NCBI GenBank assembly: GCA_004299845.1
Contig: CP036201.1
Location: 2,914,001 to 2,978,000 of the forward strand
DNA from: Verrucomicrobia bacterium S94
GTDB taxonomy: Bacteria > Verrucomicrobiota > Kiritimatiellia > Kiritimatiellales > Pontiellaceae
Length of the DNA: 64,000 nucleotides
Direction: 5' to 3'
The number at the start of each line of letters is the position of its first letter. Positions within the stretch are counted from its first letter, which is position 1. The notes under the pieces are model-generated. The model was not told the origin of the DNA and ran no database searches. It saw only the letters and a list, made by a program, of their open reading frames with translations. Both the position numbers and the translations under genes were made by a program. Below are positions 51,427 through 61,145 of this stretch, in pieces.

Positions 51427-52778
51427 ACAGTATCCGTGTCAGTCTCGACCAGCTTCGCACATACAACCAGCCCGGTCCCCGCTATACCTCCTACCCTCCG
51501 GCCACTCACTTCACCGAAGCCTTTACACTGGACCGCGCCTGCGCAGATACACACTCCCCCCTCTCGCTCTACGTTCATCTGCCTTTCTGCAAACGGCAGT
51601 GCCTGTACTGCGGCTGCACCAACATTGTGACCGGCCAGCAGGGCCGCAGTGCGGTTTATCTTGATTATCTGCAGAAAGAAATGGAACGGCGACGCCCATT
51701 CATCAATGCCGAATCCGACGTCGTGCAGATTCAGCTCGGCGGCGGCACCCCGACCTTTCTGCTTGAAGAAGAACTCGAACGGCTCGGCGAACTGATACAC
51801 CATCATTTTTCCGTCAGCCCGGACGTTGAGGCCGGTGTTGAAATCGATCCGCGCGGCCTGACCCTTGAAAAGGTTCAGGCTCTTCAGCATGCCGGATTCA
51901 ACAGGGCATCGCTCGGCGTTCAGGATACCAATCCCGACGTACAGAAAACCATTGCCCGCATTCAGCCTCTGGAAGTGGTTGCCCAGGCGAATCAGTGGGT
52001 ACGCGATTGCGGCATGACTTCGGTCAATTTTGATCTGATCTACGGTCTTCCGACGCAGACACTGAAATCCTTCGAACAGACCATTGATGATGTGCTGACT
52101 CTTTCACCGGATCGGCTGGCGGTTTACAGTTATGCCCATATTCCCTGGATTAAGCCTTTTCAGAAAACGCTGGAAGACAAACTGCCGGACACCGAAACCA
52201 AGCTTCAGCTGCTGCAGCTGGCCATCGAAAAACTGACCGGCGCGGGGTATGTCTATATCGGCATGGATCATTTTGCCAAGCCGGACGATGCAATGGCGAT
52301 TGCCCTGGCTGACGGCACGCTGCAGCGCAATTTCCAGGGCTACAGCACACTGAAGGGCGTTAATCTGCACGGCTTCGGGATGTCCTCCATTTCACACGCG
52401 GCCGGGCAGTATTTTCAGAACGAAAAAGAGATCGGCGCCTACTACAACGCCCTCGACAACGGAAAACTTCCACTGGTGCGCGGCTACTCCATGACGGATG
52501 ACGATAAAATCCGCTATGCCGCCATCATGCACATCATGTGCAACCTTTACATCGACTACGCCGCCCTGTCCGAAGAACTGGGCGTTGATTTTACGGAATA
52601 TTTCAAGGCCGACCTCGCCTCGCTCGACGATCTCGAAGCCGACGGTCTGCTGCAGCGCGAGAAAAACGGGTTGCGTGTCACCCCGCTCGGCCGCCTCTTT
52701 ATCCGGATCATCGCCATGCGCTTCGATGCCTATCTGCAACAGGAACAGCGTAAAGGCCGCTATTCCCAGACGGTTTAA
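51423..52778 (+). CDS. hemN: Oxygen-independent coproporphyrinogen III oxidase
   Basis: Radical-SAM enzyme converting coproporphyrinogen III to protoporphyrinogen IX without O2. The 451-residue length matches true HemN. The N-terminal PRYTSYPPATHF motif and the cluster loop C-KRQC-LYCGC (CxxxCxxC plus the extra Cys seen in HemN) are present, followed by QLGGGTPTFL and GVQDTNPDVQKTI. The C-terminal winged-helix part (NGLRVTPLGRLFIRIIAM) is typical of HemN and absent from HemW. Its four-base overlap with hemE indicates coupled translation. Confidence 0.95.
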   Translation: MNSIRVSLDQLRTYNQPGPRYTSYPPATHFTEAFTLDRACADTHSPLSLYVHLPFCKRQCLYCGCTNIVTGQQGRSAVYLDYLQKEMERRRPFINAESDVVQIQLGGGTPTFLLEEELERLGELIHHHFSVSPDVEAGVEIDPRGLTLEKVQALQHAGFNRASLGVQDTNPDVQKTIARIQPLEVVAQANQWVRDCGMTSVNFDLIYGLPTQTLKSFEQTIDDVLTLSPDRLAVYSYAHIPWIKPFQKTLEDKLPDTETKLQLLQLAIEKLTGAGYVYIGMDHFAKPDDAMAIALADGTLQRNFQGYSTLKGVNLHGFGMSSISHAAGQYFQNEKEIGAYYNALDNGKLPLVRGYSMTDDDKIRYAAIMHIMCNLYIDYAALSEELGVDFTEYFKADLASLDDLEADGLLQREKNGLRVTPLGRLFIRIIAMRFDAYLQQEQRKGRYSQTV

Positions 52779-52831
52779 CACGCTCCATTTCTTCGCGTGC
52801 ATTCGCACGCAAAGATCGTTAAATTAAATCT

Positions 52832-54160
52832 ATGAAAAAAGTAGCGATAATCGGTGCGGGCATTACGGGATTAACTGCGGCATATGAACTGCAGGAAAAA
52901 GGTATCGACTGTGTCGTATTTGAAGCTTCGGGCCGGGTCGGGGGCTGTATCTCCACCATTCGCAAAGACGGATATCTCGTGGAATGCGGACCGAATTCGA
53001 TCCTCGAAACCCATCCCGATGTTGGGAACCTGATTGTACGTCTGGGACTCGATGGCAATAAACTGCCCGCCAGCCTCTCAGCAAAAAACCGGTATATTGT
53101 CCGCGACGGGAAACCGGCAGCCCTGCCCTCTTCGCCCGCAGCCTTGTTGAAATCGAACGCCTTTTCCTCTCAGGCCAAACTTCGCCTGCTGAAAGAACCT
53201 TTCATTAAATCCAAAAGCAGCGAACAGGAGAGTCTCGCGGATTTTGTTCTGCGCAGGATCGGAAAAGAATTCCTCGACTACGCCATCAACCCCTTTGTCA
53301 GCGGCGTCTATGCCGGGGATCCGGCCCGCCTTTCGGTTAAGTATGCATTCCCAAAACTTTATGCACTGGAACAGGATTACGGTTCTCTGATCAAAGGAGC
53401 AGTCAAAGGCTCCAGAAAACGCAAAAAACGCGCCGAAAAAAATGTGCACGATGCCCGGATGTACTCCTTTGATGAAGGGATGGAAGTGCTGCCCCTGCGA
53501 CTGGCGGAAAAACTCGGCGACCGCATTCGTCTCAATACGCCTGCATCCTCGATTCAGATGATGGAGGAAGACATCTGGCTGGTGAATCGCGAAGAATTCA
53601 GCGATGTCCTCATGGCCATTCCGGCCCACCAGATGCCGGAACTGAATACTCCATTTGACCTGGATCTGTTTGCGGAAATCGAATATCCCGCCGTCACCAG
53701 CCTCTCCATCGGCTTTGAGCTCAATTCTATCATGCATGCGCTCGACGGCTTCGGTATGCTGATTCCGGAAGTGGAACATAAATTTTCCCTCGGCGCACTG
53801 TTTCCCTCTTCGATCTTCCCGGATCGCGCCCCCGGCGGCGCGGCACTGCTGACCGTTTTTGTCGGCGGAGCACGCGCTCCCGAACGGGCCCTGATGAATC
53901 AGGACGAAATGCTCGAAAACGTACTCGATGACCTCCGGGAACTGCTTGGCATAAAAAGTACACCGGACTTCATACACCGTACCGTCTGGCCCAAAGCAAT
54001 TCCGCAGTACACCATCGGCTATGAAAAGTTCCTCAACTGCATGAAGGACATCGAGGCGAATTACAAGGGCATCCACTTCGCCGGTCACTATCGCGACGGA
54101 ATTTCCGTATCCAACTCCCTCCTCTCCGGCCTCAATTTCGCAAAAAGGATATCCTCATGA
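52832..54160 (+). CDS. hemY: FAD-dependent protoporphyrinogen oxidase (HemY-type)
   Basis: Oxidises protoporphyrinogen IX to protoporphyrin IX. The 442-residue flavoprotein begins KKVAIIGAGITGLTAAYELQ (dinucleotide-binding fold) and has VFEASGRVGGCISTI, GPNSILETHPDV and a C-terminal FAD segment GIHFAGHYRDGISVSNSLLSGL. This is the soluble or peripheral HemY type, usually O2-linked, found here beside the anaerobic HemN. Its stop overlaps the hemH start (ATGA at 54157-54160). Confidence 0.93.
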   Translation: MKKVAIIGAGITGLTAAYELQEKGIDCVVFEASGRVGGCISTIRKDGYLVECGPNSILETHPDVGNLIVRLGLDGNKLPASLSAKNRYIVRDGKPAALPSSPAALLKSNAFSSQAKLRLLKEPFIKSKSSEQESLADFVLRRIGKEFLDYAINPFVSGVYAGDPARLSVKYAFPKLYALEQDYGSLIKGAVKGSRKRKKRAEKNVHDARMYSFDEGMEVLPLRLAEKLGDRIRLNTPASSIQMMEEDIWLVNREEFSDVLMAIPAHQMPELNTPFDLDLFAEIEYPAVTSLSIGFELNSIMHALDGFGMLIPEVEHKFSLGALFPSSIFPDRAPGGAALLTVFVGGARAPERALMNQDEMLENVLDDLRELLGIKSTPDFIHRTVWPKAIPQYTIGYEKFLNCMKDIEANYKGIHFAGHYRDGISVSNSLLSGLNFAKRISS

Positions 54161-55164
54161 AGCGTGGTTTTCTGCTGATGAATACCGGTTCACCGGATGA
54201 CACATCCGTGGAGGCGCTGCGGATTTATCTCAAAGAGTTTCTGATGGACCCGTATGTCATCGATCTGCCGTTTCCACTGCGCTACGCACTGGTACACGGG
54301 CTTATTCTGCCGAAACGTCCGGCGGAATCGGCCGAAGCGTATAAAGCGATATGGACCGAAAACGGCTCGCCGCTGATTCACTACTGCAGCAACCTGGCCC
54401 GGGACCTGAATCAAAAAATGAAGGACCCGCTCGAAGCCTGTATGGCCTACCGCAATCCTTCCGTGGCCTCCGCCATCGATAAGCTGCTCAGCCAGGGCGT
54501 TGAGGAAATCGGGCTGCTGCCCATGTTCCCGCACTATGCCATGGCCACCACCGGCGGTTGCACAGCACTGGTGAAAAAAATCCTGAAAGGCCGCGCAAAA
54601 CTGCGTGTTGCTCCGCCCTTCTACCATATCCCTGAATTTATTCAGCCGCTGGCGGATGCGCTGAAGGAGGTAAAAGAGCACATTCTCTTCAGTTATCATG
54701 GTCTTCCGGTGCGCCATATCAAAAAAACCGATCCCACCGGGAACCACTGTATGCAGAAACCCGACTGCTGCTCAACGCCATCGCCCGCCCATGCCACCTG
54801 CTACCGTCACCAATGCTTTGAAACCACACGGTTGATTGCAGAAAAAGCCGGCCTTGAAAAAGAACAGTATACGCTGGCCTTTCAATCCCGCCTCGGACGG
54901 GATCCCTGGCTGGAGCCCTATACGGATAAAATTCTTAAAGAACTTCCGGAAAAAGGCATAAAAGAACTCGCGGTTATCTGCCCTGCTTTTTTCTGCGACT
55001 GCCTTGAAACGCTGGAGGAAATCGAAATCCGGGGACGGGAAACCTTCATGAAAGCAGGCGGGACATCCTTCCGCATGATTCCCTGCCTGAATGATTCCCC
55101 GGCCGCATTGCACTGTCTGGAAACCGTTCTTTCCGATGCCGGAAACTGGCCCTCTGTAACATAA
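54157..55164 (+). CDS. hemH: Ferrochelatase
   Basis: Inserts Fe(II) into protoporphyrin IX to form haem. The 335-residue protein starts MKRGFLLMNTGSPDDTSVEA, carries the family signature FSYHGLPVRHIKKTDP with the metal-site His, and VICPAFFCDCLETLEEI near the end. A cluster of cysteines (CMQKPDCCSTPSPAHATC) follows the signature and could hold an iron-sulfur centre or a disulphide; its role is not certain. It follows PPOX with a four-base overlap. Confidence 0.95.
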   Translation: MKRGFLLMNTGSPDDTSVEALRIYLKEFLMDPYVIDLPFPLRYALVHGLILPKRPAESAEAYKAIWTENGSPLIHYCSNLARDLNQKMKDPLEACMAYRNPSVASAIDKLLSQGVEEIGLLPMFPHYAMATTGGCTALVKKILKGRAKLRVAPPFYHIPEFIQPLADALKEVKEHILFSYHGLPVRHIKKTDPTGNHCMQKPDCCSTPSPAHATCYRHQCFETTRLIAEKAGLEKEQYTLAFQSRLGRDPWLEPYTDKILKELPEKGIKELAVICPAFFCDCLETLEEIEIRGRETFMKAGGTSFRMIPCLNDSPAALHCLETVLSDAGNWPSVT

Positions 55165-55171
55165 TCCGCCA

Positions 55172-55999
55172 ATGGAACCGTTTTATATCCGGACCACCGA
55201 CGGCCTGCAACTTTCGGGAAAATGCCGAACGCCGGAAACGCAGATCAGAGGAGTTATTCTGCTGATCCACGGTCTGGGAGAACATCTCGGCCGTTACGAT
55301 CATGTTGCGCAGATACTGGAAAAGGCAGGCTTTGCCGTCGTCGGTACCGATCTGCGCGGACATGGAAATTCAGAAGGCCGGCGCGGGCATGTTCCGGCTT
55401 TTGAACACCTGCTCGATGATCTGTTTCAGACCCTGAAAAAAACGCGGATAGCGTTTCCCGGGCTACCTGTTTTTCTGTATGGACACAGCCTGGGCGGTCT
55501 GATTGTACTCGATTTTGCTCTGCAAAAGAACATGCCCGATCCGGACGGGATTATTTCATCGGCACCGGCACTGCGGATCTGCGCGGCTCCGCCGGCCTGG
55601 AAGCTGGGAATGGTGAAACTGCTCGACAAACTGAAACTGTATCCTGCTGTTTCCAGCGGACTGGATGACCGCCTGCTTTCGAAGGACCTCAATGTAATCC
55701 GGGCTTATCGAAACGATCCTCTGACCCATGACCGAATCACACCGGCACTCGCACTGGGCATGATGGAATCCGGAAAAAAGTGCCTGAAACATGCCGCCGA
55801 ACTGGCCGTGCCCGCCTTGCTTTTTCACGGCTCCGACGATCGGATCACCGATCCGGCGGCAACCCGGCAGTTTGCAGAAACCGCCGGCGGGAATTGTACC
55901 TTTAAAATGCTTTCAGGCATATTACACGAACCCCATAATGCGCCGGTGAAAAAACAGGTCTTTGAGCTCGTACTGAACTGGCTCAACGACCGGCTTTAG
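55172..55999 (+). CDS. Alpha/beta hydrolase, monoacylglycerol-lipase-like
   Basis: A 275-residue serine hydrolase. Family marks are ILLIHGLGEHLGRYDHVA, the nucleophile elbow GHSLGGLIVLDFA, and the Asp/His region LLFHGSDDRITDPAATRQF and ILHEPHNA. The catalytic triad is complete (Ser of GHSLGG, Asp of GSDDRI, His of LHEPHN). The likely substrate is a monoacylglycerol or lysophospholipid. It starts seven bases after hemH. Confidence 0.87.
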   Translation: MEPFYIRTTDGLQLSGKCRTPETQIRGVILLIHGLGEHLGRYDHVAQILEKAGFAVVGTDLRGHGNSEGRRGHVPAFEHLLDDLFQTLKKTRIAFPGLPVFLYGHSLGGLIVLDFALQKNMPDPDGIISSAPALRICAAPPAWKLGMVKLLDKLKLYPAVSSGLDDRLLSKDLNVIRAYRNDPLTHDRITPALALGMMESGKKCLKHAAELAVPALLFHGSDDRITDPAATRQFAETAGGNCTFKMLSGILHEPHNAPVKKQVFELVLNWLNDRL

Positions 56000-56009
56000 G
56001 GAGAACATC

Positions 56010-56606
56010 ATGAACATCAATATTCTACTTTCCGCAGCATCCATACTCTGTGCCGGCCTTCTGAGCGGTTGTGCGTCTTCATACCACAACGGAAAACTGA
56101 GCGATATTTCGTCATTTCCAACCGTTGAGCAAAAGAAATCCATCTATGTGGACCTCGCTTTTTCGGGCCGGGTGAACGGCGAACCCTGGCCCCGGACCGA
56201 TGCCAACAATCGGGCCTTTCTGGAAAATGCTCTGATTCAAAACCTTAAAGAAAGTGGTATGTTCTCCCGAATAAGCAACCGGGAAAGTGACGCCGATCTT
56301 CAGTTGCTGGTGGCGGTGATTAATGACAAGGAAAAGGATTCGTCCAATGCCACTCTTTCGGCCCTGACCCTGTTTCTTTATCCCAATACCGAAACCGATA
56401 CTTTCCGACTTCTCGCCAGTGTGAAGGATTCCGCAACCGGAAAAACGCAACGGATTCAGCTGCAGGACGGCGTCATCCGACGGCAGCAGTTACTGCTCGG
56501 ACTGCTGGCCCCGTTCAAACCGCACGGACTGGAACTGGAGAAAAGCACCGACCGGCTCATGAATAACCTTATTCTGGAAATGCATAAAACCGGTCTGGTG
56601 AAATAA
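56010..56606 (+). CDS. Lipoprotein of unknown function
   Basis: A 198-residue protein with a lipobox (GLLSGCAS, Cys at about 21), so it should be lipidated and sit in the outer or inner membrane. The soluble part contains MFSRISNRESDADLQLLVAVIN and has a general likeness to small envelope lipoproteins (DUF4136-like pattern); I do not recognise the family firmly. It lies ten bases after the lipase gene and ends 15 bases before the convergent macB. Confidence 0.7.
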   Translation: MNINILLSAASILCAGLLSGCASSYHNGKLSDISSFPTVEQKKSIYVDLAFSGRVNGEPWPRTDANNRAFLENALIQNLKESGMFSRISNRESDADLQLLVAVINDKEKDSSNATLSALTLFLYPNTETDTFRLLASVKDSATGKTQRIQLQDGVIRRQQLLLGLLAPFKPHGLELEKSTDRLMNNLILEMHKTGLVK

Positions 56607-56621
56607 GGCGCTTCCTGAGCG

Positions 56622-58574
56622 CTATTCGTAGCGCAGCGCCTCAATCGGATTGAGCCGGGCTGCTTTACGCGCCGGCCAGATGCCGAAAACAATGCCGATA
56701 ATGGCCGAGAAACCGAACGCCATAAAAATCGAATCTTTCGTAAAGACCACGGACATATTAGCAAAACGCTCTGCCGCATAACCCACTCCGGCCCCCAGCG
56801 CAATCCCAAGGCAGCCGCCGAAAAAACTGATAATCAGTGCTTCGATCAGGAACTGCGACATGATATCGCGGCCGCGTGCACCCAGCGCTTTACGCAGCCC
56901 GATTTCGCGGGTCCGTTCCGTGACGGAAACCAGCATAATGTTCATAATTCCGATGCCGCCGACCACCAGCGCAATTGATGCAATACTCGAAAGCAGCAGC
57001 GACATCACCCGGCTGGTGGAAGACACCGCATCCTGAATCTCGGCCAGATTCCGGATTTCAAACGTACCGCTCGCGGTCCGATGACGCTGCGCCAGCAGCG
57101 CCAGAATATCCTCCTGAGCCCGTTCCATATTTTCCGGCTTATCAATCTGAATTTCGATGCGCTCCACATAATCACGGCCGAACATCCGGCGCATCGCCGT
57201 AGTGACCGGAACAAACGCGGCATCATCATAATCCCGGAACCCGCTGCTGCCCTTTTCCGGAAGCACACCGATCACGGTATAGGTTCTGCGGTTCATCTTA
57301 ACCTTCTTCCCTACGGGATTCTCTCCACCGAAAAGTTCGCGCACCGGCGTTACCCCCAGAACACAAACCATGGCTTTTGAATTTACCTCCTCTTCGGTAA
57401 TAAAACGACCGAGCTGCGGTTCATACGAACGCATGAATTCATAATCAGGATCAACCCCGGTCACCCGGCAGCTCCAGTTCAGGTTTCCTACCTTCAGCTG
57501 AACATTTCCATCAACGGTCGAGCTGACCCCCACCACATGATTCACCTCTTCACGGATAGCTTCGGCATCAGCACGCGACAGCCGCGAAACCGTTCCCTGC
57601 GCCTGTGCCACCCCGCCACGGGAGCGACGTTGCGGCATAAGCATCAGCAGATTCGAGCCCAACCGGCTCATCTGATCCTCCACCGCGGCTTTTGCCCCGT
57701 TACCCACAGCCACCGTGGCAATCACTGCAGCCACCCCGATCATAATTCCCAAAGCCGACAGCGCCGTACGCACTTTGTTGGCCGTCAGCGACCGAATAGA
57801 CTGCTTAACCAGCACCAGCCCTTCATGGATGGATTTCAGGCTGAAACCGCTTTTACCTTCTTCCACCACTTCCCGTTTTTCAACCTTCGGCACTTCCGGG
57901 GCATTCGGATTCGGGGCATCGGAAAGAATTTTTCCATCGCGGATTTCAATAATACGCTGGGCGTGATTCGCCACGTCCGCATCGTGGGTAACCAGAATAA
58001 TGGTGAGTCCGCTGGCGTGCAGCTTGCTCATTACCTCCATAATTTCCTTCGCGCTCTTCGAGTCGAGGTTGCCGGTCGGTTCGTCGGCAAAAATGAGCGA
58101 CGGACTGTTCACCAGTGCACGTGCAATCGCCACGCGTTGCTGCTGACCGCCCGAAAGCTCGTTGGTGTGATGCATCTTGCGATTGCCCAGCCCCACGAGC
58201 TCCAGCATTTTATCAGCAATATCCGTCTTTTTACCGTTACGGGCATAGATCAGCGGGAGGCCGACATTTTCCAACGCACTGGTTCGTTTGAGCAGATTGA
58301 ACTGCTGAAACACAAAACCCATCACGCGGTTACGGAAAGCAGCCAGCTGGTTTTCAGAAAATTTCGTGACGTCTGTACCGTCAATTTCAAACGTTCCGGA
58401 GTCCGGAACATCGAGCAGACCGAGAATATGCATCAGTGTCGATTTCCCGGATCCTGACGCACCGATAATCGCCACATATTCACCCCGCTCAACCGAAAGA
58501 GAGACGCCATCCAGGGCACGGACTTCCACCTCACCCATCTGATAGGTCTTGTGCAGATTTTCAACCCTGATCAT
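56622..58574 (-). CDS. macB: MacB-type ABC transporter (ATPase fused to permease)
   Basis: A 650-residue efflux component. Residues 1-220 are the ATPase: Walker A GASGSGKST, signature LSGGQQQRVAIARAL, Walker B LIFADEP. The permease follows with one membrane span near residue 270, a large periplasmic MacB_PCD domain (about 295-510), and three spans at the end (ALRKALGARGRDIMSQFLIEAL between them). It works with MacA and TolC to expel peptides, macrolides, haem or lipoprotein-like compounds. The stop of macA and start of macB share one base (58574). Confidence 0.92.
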   Translation of the reverse strand: MIRVENLHKTYQMGEVEVRALDGVSLSVERGEYVAIIGASGSGKSTLMHILGLLDVPDSGTFEIDGTDVTKFSENQLAAFRNRVMGFVFQQFNLLKRTSALENVGLPLIYARNGKKTDIADKMLELVGLGNRKMHHTNELSGGQQQRVAIARALVNSPSLIFADEPTGNLDSKSAKEIMEVMSKLHASGLTIILVTHDADVANHAQRIIEIRDGKILSDAPNPNAPEVPKVEKREVVEEGKSGFSLKSIHEGLVLVKQSIRSLTANKVRTALSALGIMIGVAAVIATVAVGNGAKAAVEDQMSRLGSNLLMLMPQRRSRGGVAQAQGTVSRLSRADAEAIREEVNHVVGVSSTVDGNVQLKVGNLNWSCRVTGVDPDYEFMRSYEPQLGRFITEEEVNSKAMVCVLGVTPVRELFGGENPVGKKVKMNRRTYTVIGVLPEKGSSGFRDYDDAAFVPVTTAMRRMFGRDYVERIEIQIDKPENMERAQEDILALLAQRHRTASGTFEIRNLAEIQDAVSSTSRVMSLLLSSIASIALVVGGIGIMNIMLVSVTERTREIGLRKALGARGRDIMSQFLIEALIISFFGGCLGIALGAGVGYAAERFANMSVVFTKDSIFMAFGFSAIIGIVFGIWPARKAARLNPIEALRYE

Positions 58575-59773
58575 TAGCGCGGCCCCCTCCCCATGGTCGG
58601 GGAGAAAAGACTTCCCCTGCCGGACTTCTTCGGGCCCAGACTGACCTGCTTAATCAAAACTTCATCGCCCTCTTCGAGGCCCTCGAGAATTTCGGTATAT
58701 GAACCGTCGCTCACCCCGACTTTAATGGTTTTCGTTTCGGGCTTATCCGGATCGTTAGAAGCCACCAGCACATAACTTTCAACCGAGGATCCGCCGAAAG
58801 GACGGCGGACAGAACTCTGACTTCCGTTCTGCCCCCCGGACATCCCGCCGGGACGGCGTCCACCTTGGCCGAAATTCGCGAGACGCTCCTTTATTTCGGC
58901 ATCAGACAAACCGCGCTCTTTCATCCGTTCAACCATAGCGGCTTTGCGCTGATCCTCCGTCATGGACGAAAAATCCGGGCGTTCCCCACCCCGTTCTCCG
59001 GCACCGCTTTTCACACTTTTCTGCTGAATAGCGGATACCGGAAGTGTGAGCACTCCCTCTTTTTCCTCCACAATAAACTCAAGGTTGGCCGTCATACCGC
59101 TACGGGCGAACGGCGGCAGTTTCCGGCTTGCGCGAACATCGACTTCATACATAGTGACGCTGCTGACCGTAGTGGCATCGTAGGCGATTTTTTCAACCAC
59201 ACAGGGGAATTCATTATCCGGATAGGCTTCCAGTGCCACCACCACCTCCTGATCGGGTTCCACCTGGCCGATATCGGTTTCATCGAGGTTGGCCACAATA
59301 ATCAGATCGTCGGCAATCACCACAACGGAATCGGAGGATGCGATCGACTGCCCCGGCTCAAAGTTACGGGCAATGATGGTTCCGTCCAGCGGAGAAATGA
59401 GCGGTGACGGTTTATACAGCTCTTTCCAGTAGTCATACTCCTCCTGACTGGTCGCCAGCGCGGCATCCAGCAGAGTGGCGCGCTCCGTTGAACTGATCCA
59501 TCCGAGAATCTGACCTTTTTTAACCTTATCGCCTTCATCCACCATCAGTTCTTCCAGTCGGCCGGCGATCGGCGGTTTTACATCCAGACGGTTCCTCGGC
59601 TCCACCTCCCCGGTCGATTCCACGGTGATGCGTATGTCTCTCATTTCCACTTTTTCAACATCATAGTAGGTTTTCGCCCCTTCTTCGTCGCTCCCCTTCG
59701 AGCGCGCCCACCATACGCCGGCACCAACACCGATGACTCCTAAAATTATGACCCACTTCATTGTTCTGTTCAT
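58574..59773 (-). CDS. macA: MacA-type periplasmic adaptor (membrane-fusion protein)
   Basis: A 399-residue adaptor linking MacB to TolC. It begins with a membrane anchor (WVIILGVIGVGAGVWW), then a split biotinyl-lipoyl domain (PPIAGRLEELMVDEGDKVKKGQ and KPSPLISPLDGTIIARNFEPG), a very short hairpin, and a beta-barrel domain. A Gly/Arg-rich insertion of about 75 residues (GQGGRRPGGMSGGQNGSQ) lies in the last third, unusual for enteric MacA and common in environmental relatives. The start at 59773 is one base after the TolC stop. Confidence 0.9.
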   Translation of the reverse strand: MNRTMKWVIILGVIGVGAGVWWARSKGSDEEGAKTYYDVEKVEMRDIRITVESTGEVEPRNRLDVKPPIAGRLEELMVDEGDKVKKGQILGWISSTERATLLDAALATSQEEYDYWKELYKPSPLISPLDGTIIARNFEPGQSIASSDSVVVIADDLIIVANLDETDIGQVEPDQEVVVALEAYPDNEFPCVVEKIAYDATTVSSVTMYEVDVRASRKLPPFARSGMTANLEFIVEEKEGVLTLPVSAIQQKSVKSGAGERGGERPDFSSMTEDQRKAAMVERMKERGLSDAEIKERLANFGQGGRRPGGMSGGQNGSQSSVRRPFGGSSVESYVLVASNDPDKPETKTIKVGVSDGSYTEILEGLEEGDEVLIKQVSLGPKKSGRGSLFSPTMGRGPR

Positions 59774-59774
59774 T

Positions 59775-61052
59775 TTATTCACCCTTCTCAATCGTCTGCC
59801 AGACACTCAAACCCAGTGCATTTTTCCAGCTTGCCTCCGCCCGTGCTGCGGCACGACGGCGCTGCAGGTGCGTTTTACCCTGTGCTATAACGTTACTTTC
59901 AATGGTATCCCAGTCTTCATAGGAGAGCAGGCCCTGCTTATATTTTGCCGTTGAAATTTCAGCGCGCAGCATTTCAGCCTGATAAAGCTCATTCTGAACC
60001 GCCTCATTTTCGACCGCGTTGACATAGTCGTTCCACCGCTGCTGCAGCGTAACCATGAGCGAATTTCCGGTATCGATCAGATCCATTTCCGTCTGAATAA
60101 TCTGCTCCTTGGCCGCAGCAATATCGCTGCTCAGCTGTCCGCCGGTAAACAGCGGAACACTGGCTGAAAGTCCGATCCGCCAGTTTGCATCATAACGCTC
60201 AAAACCTGACCCGTCCCCGATGCCGGCTGAAGCACTGAAACTGACCTGCGGAAACCGGCTGCTGCGCGTCACATTCAGGCCCTGCTCTGCGGCCTCAACC
60301 TGCGTAACGGCAATCGAATAATCCGGCGTCTGCTTCATCAGCGATTCAAGATCCTCCAGCTCCTCCGGAGAAAGAGCCGTCAATTCCCCGACCGCTCCAT
60401 CCACCGGTTTCATCAGCCCGATGGCTGCCGCCAGATTTCGCAGCGCATATTCCAGTTCACGCTTTGCCTCTCTCGATTCATAAACCGCCTGCGAATACTG
60501 CGCTTTCGTGCGCGCCAGCGATCCGGCATTTTCGCGACCGCCGTCGAACCGAAGCTGAATCAGCCGGACGTTGGCCGCCCGTCGCTTTTCAATCTGTTCG
60601 GTCAGCTTGATGAGCTCCTGAGCATAAAGCACGTCGATATAAGCCAAGCGCAGTACATATTCAACGTCGGAGAGGGTCTTTCGATATTGTGCCCGGCCGA
60701 TTTCCAGCTGAGCCAGTGCGCGTCCGCGTTTGGCCACATTTCCGCCCCCTGTGAACAGATCCTGCTCCAGATTAAGCGATGCGCTTGAATTCTTCGTGTC
60801 TGTCCACTCTTCTGAGTTTTCATTCTGCCCATAGGTACCGCTGGCCCGGGCACTGATGGAGGGAAGAAACCCGGCACTGGCTGAGGTCACTCCGTATTCC
60901 AGTTCCCGAATAGCGGCGCGCGCCGCAACAAGATCCGGATTATGCGCCTGGGCTTTTTCCAGACACTGCTCCCAGGTCAGAACAACATTCGTCTGCGCAA
61001 ACGAACCCGTCGTAGCGGCCAGCATAACCGTTAACCATAATCTTTTTTTCAT
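59775..61052 (-). CDS. TolC-family outer-membrane efflux channel
   Basis: A 425-residue outer membrane factor. Signal peptide to about residue 19 (MLAATTGSFAQ), then two repeated helical halves with the usual starts (NPDLVAARAAIRELEYGV and TPDYSIAVTQVEAAEQGLNV) and barrel strands (SISARASGTYGQ, SFSASAGIGDG). It is first in the operon tolC-macA-macB. The start at 61052 follows GGAGAG; the ORF could begin five codons earlier but without that spacing. Confidence 0.92.
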   Translation of the reverse strand: MKKRLWLTVMLAATTGSFAQTNVVLTWEQCLEKAQAHNPDLVAARAAIRELEYGVTSASAGFLPSISARASGTYGQNENSEEWTDTKNSSASLNLEQDLFTGGGNVAKRGRALAQLEIGRAQYRKTLSDVEYVLRLAYIDVLYAQELIKLTEQIEKRRAANVRLIQLRFDGGRENAGSLARTKAQYSQAVYESREAKRELEYALRNLAAAIGLMKPVDGAVGELTALSPEELEDLESLMKQTPDYSIAVTQVEAAEQGLNVTRSSRFPQVSFSASAGIGDGSGFERYDANWRIGLSASVPLFTGGQLSSDIAAAKEQIIQTEMDLIDTGNSLMVTLQQRWNDYVNAVENEAVQNELYQAEMLRAEISTAKYKQGLLSYEDWDTIESNVIAQGKTHLQRRRAAARAEASWKNALGLSVWQTIEKGE

Positions 61053-61145
61053 ATTCTCTCCGTGCAAAGGCAGTAAAACTGAATTGCGCGGAGATTATTG
61101 CAATGAATTATTTAAAATGTCTGTTTTAATTTTCCGCACCGGGAA

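Noticed and set aside
56619-56634. GCGCTA-TTCG-TAGCGC hairpin as terminator between the lipoprotein gene and macB
   Set aside because: It has a stable UUCG loop but lies inside the conserved last codons of macB (EALRYE) and has no T-run; it may be chance.
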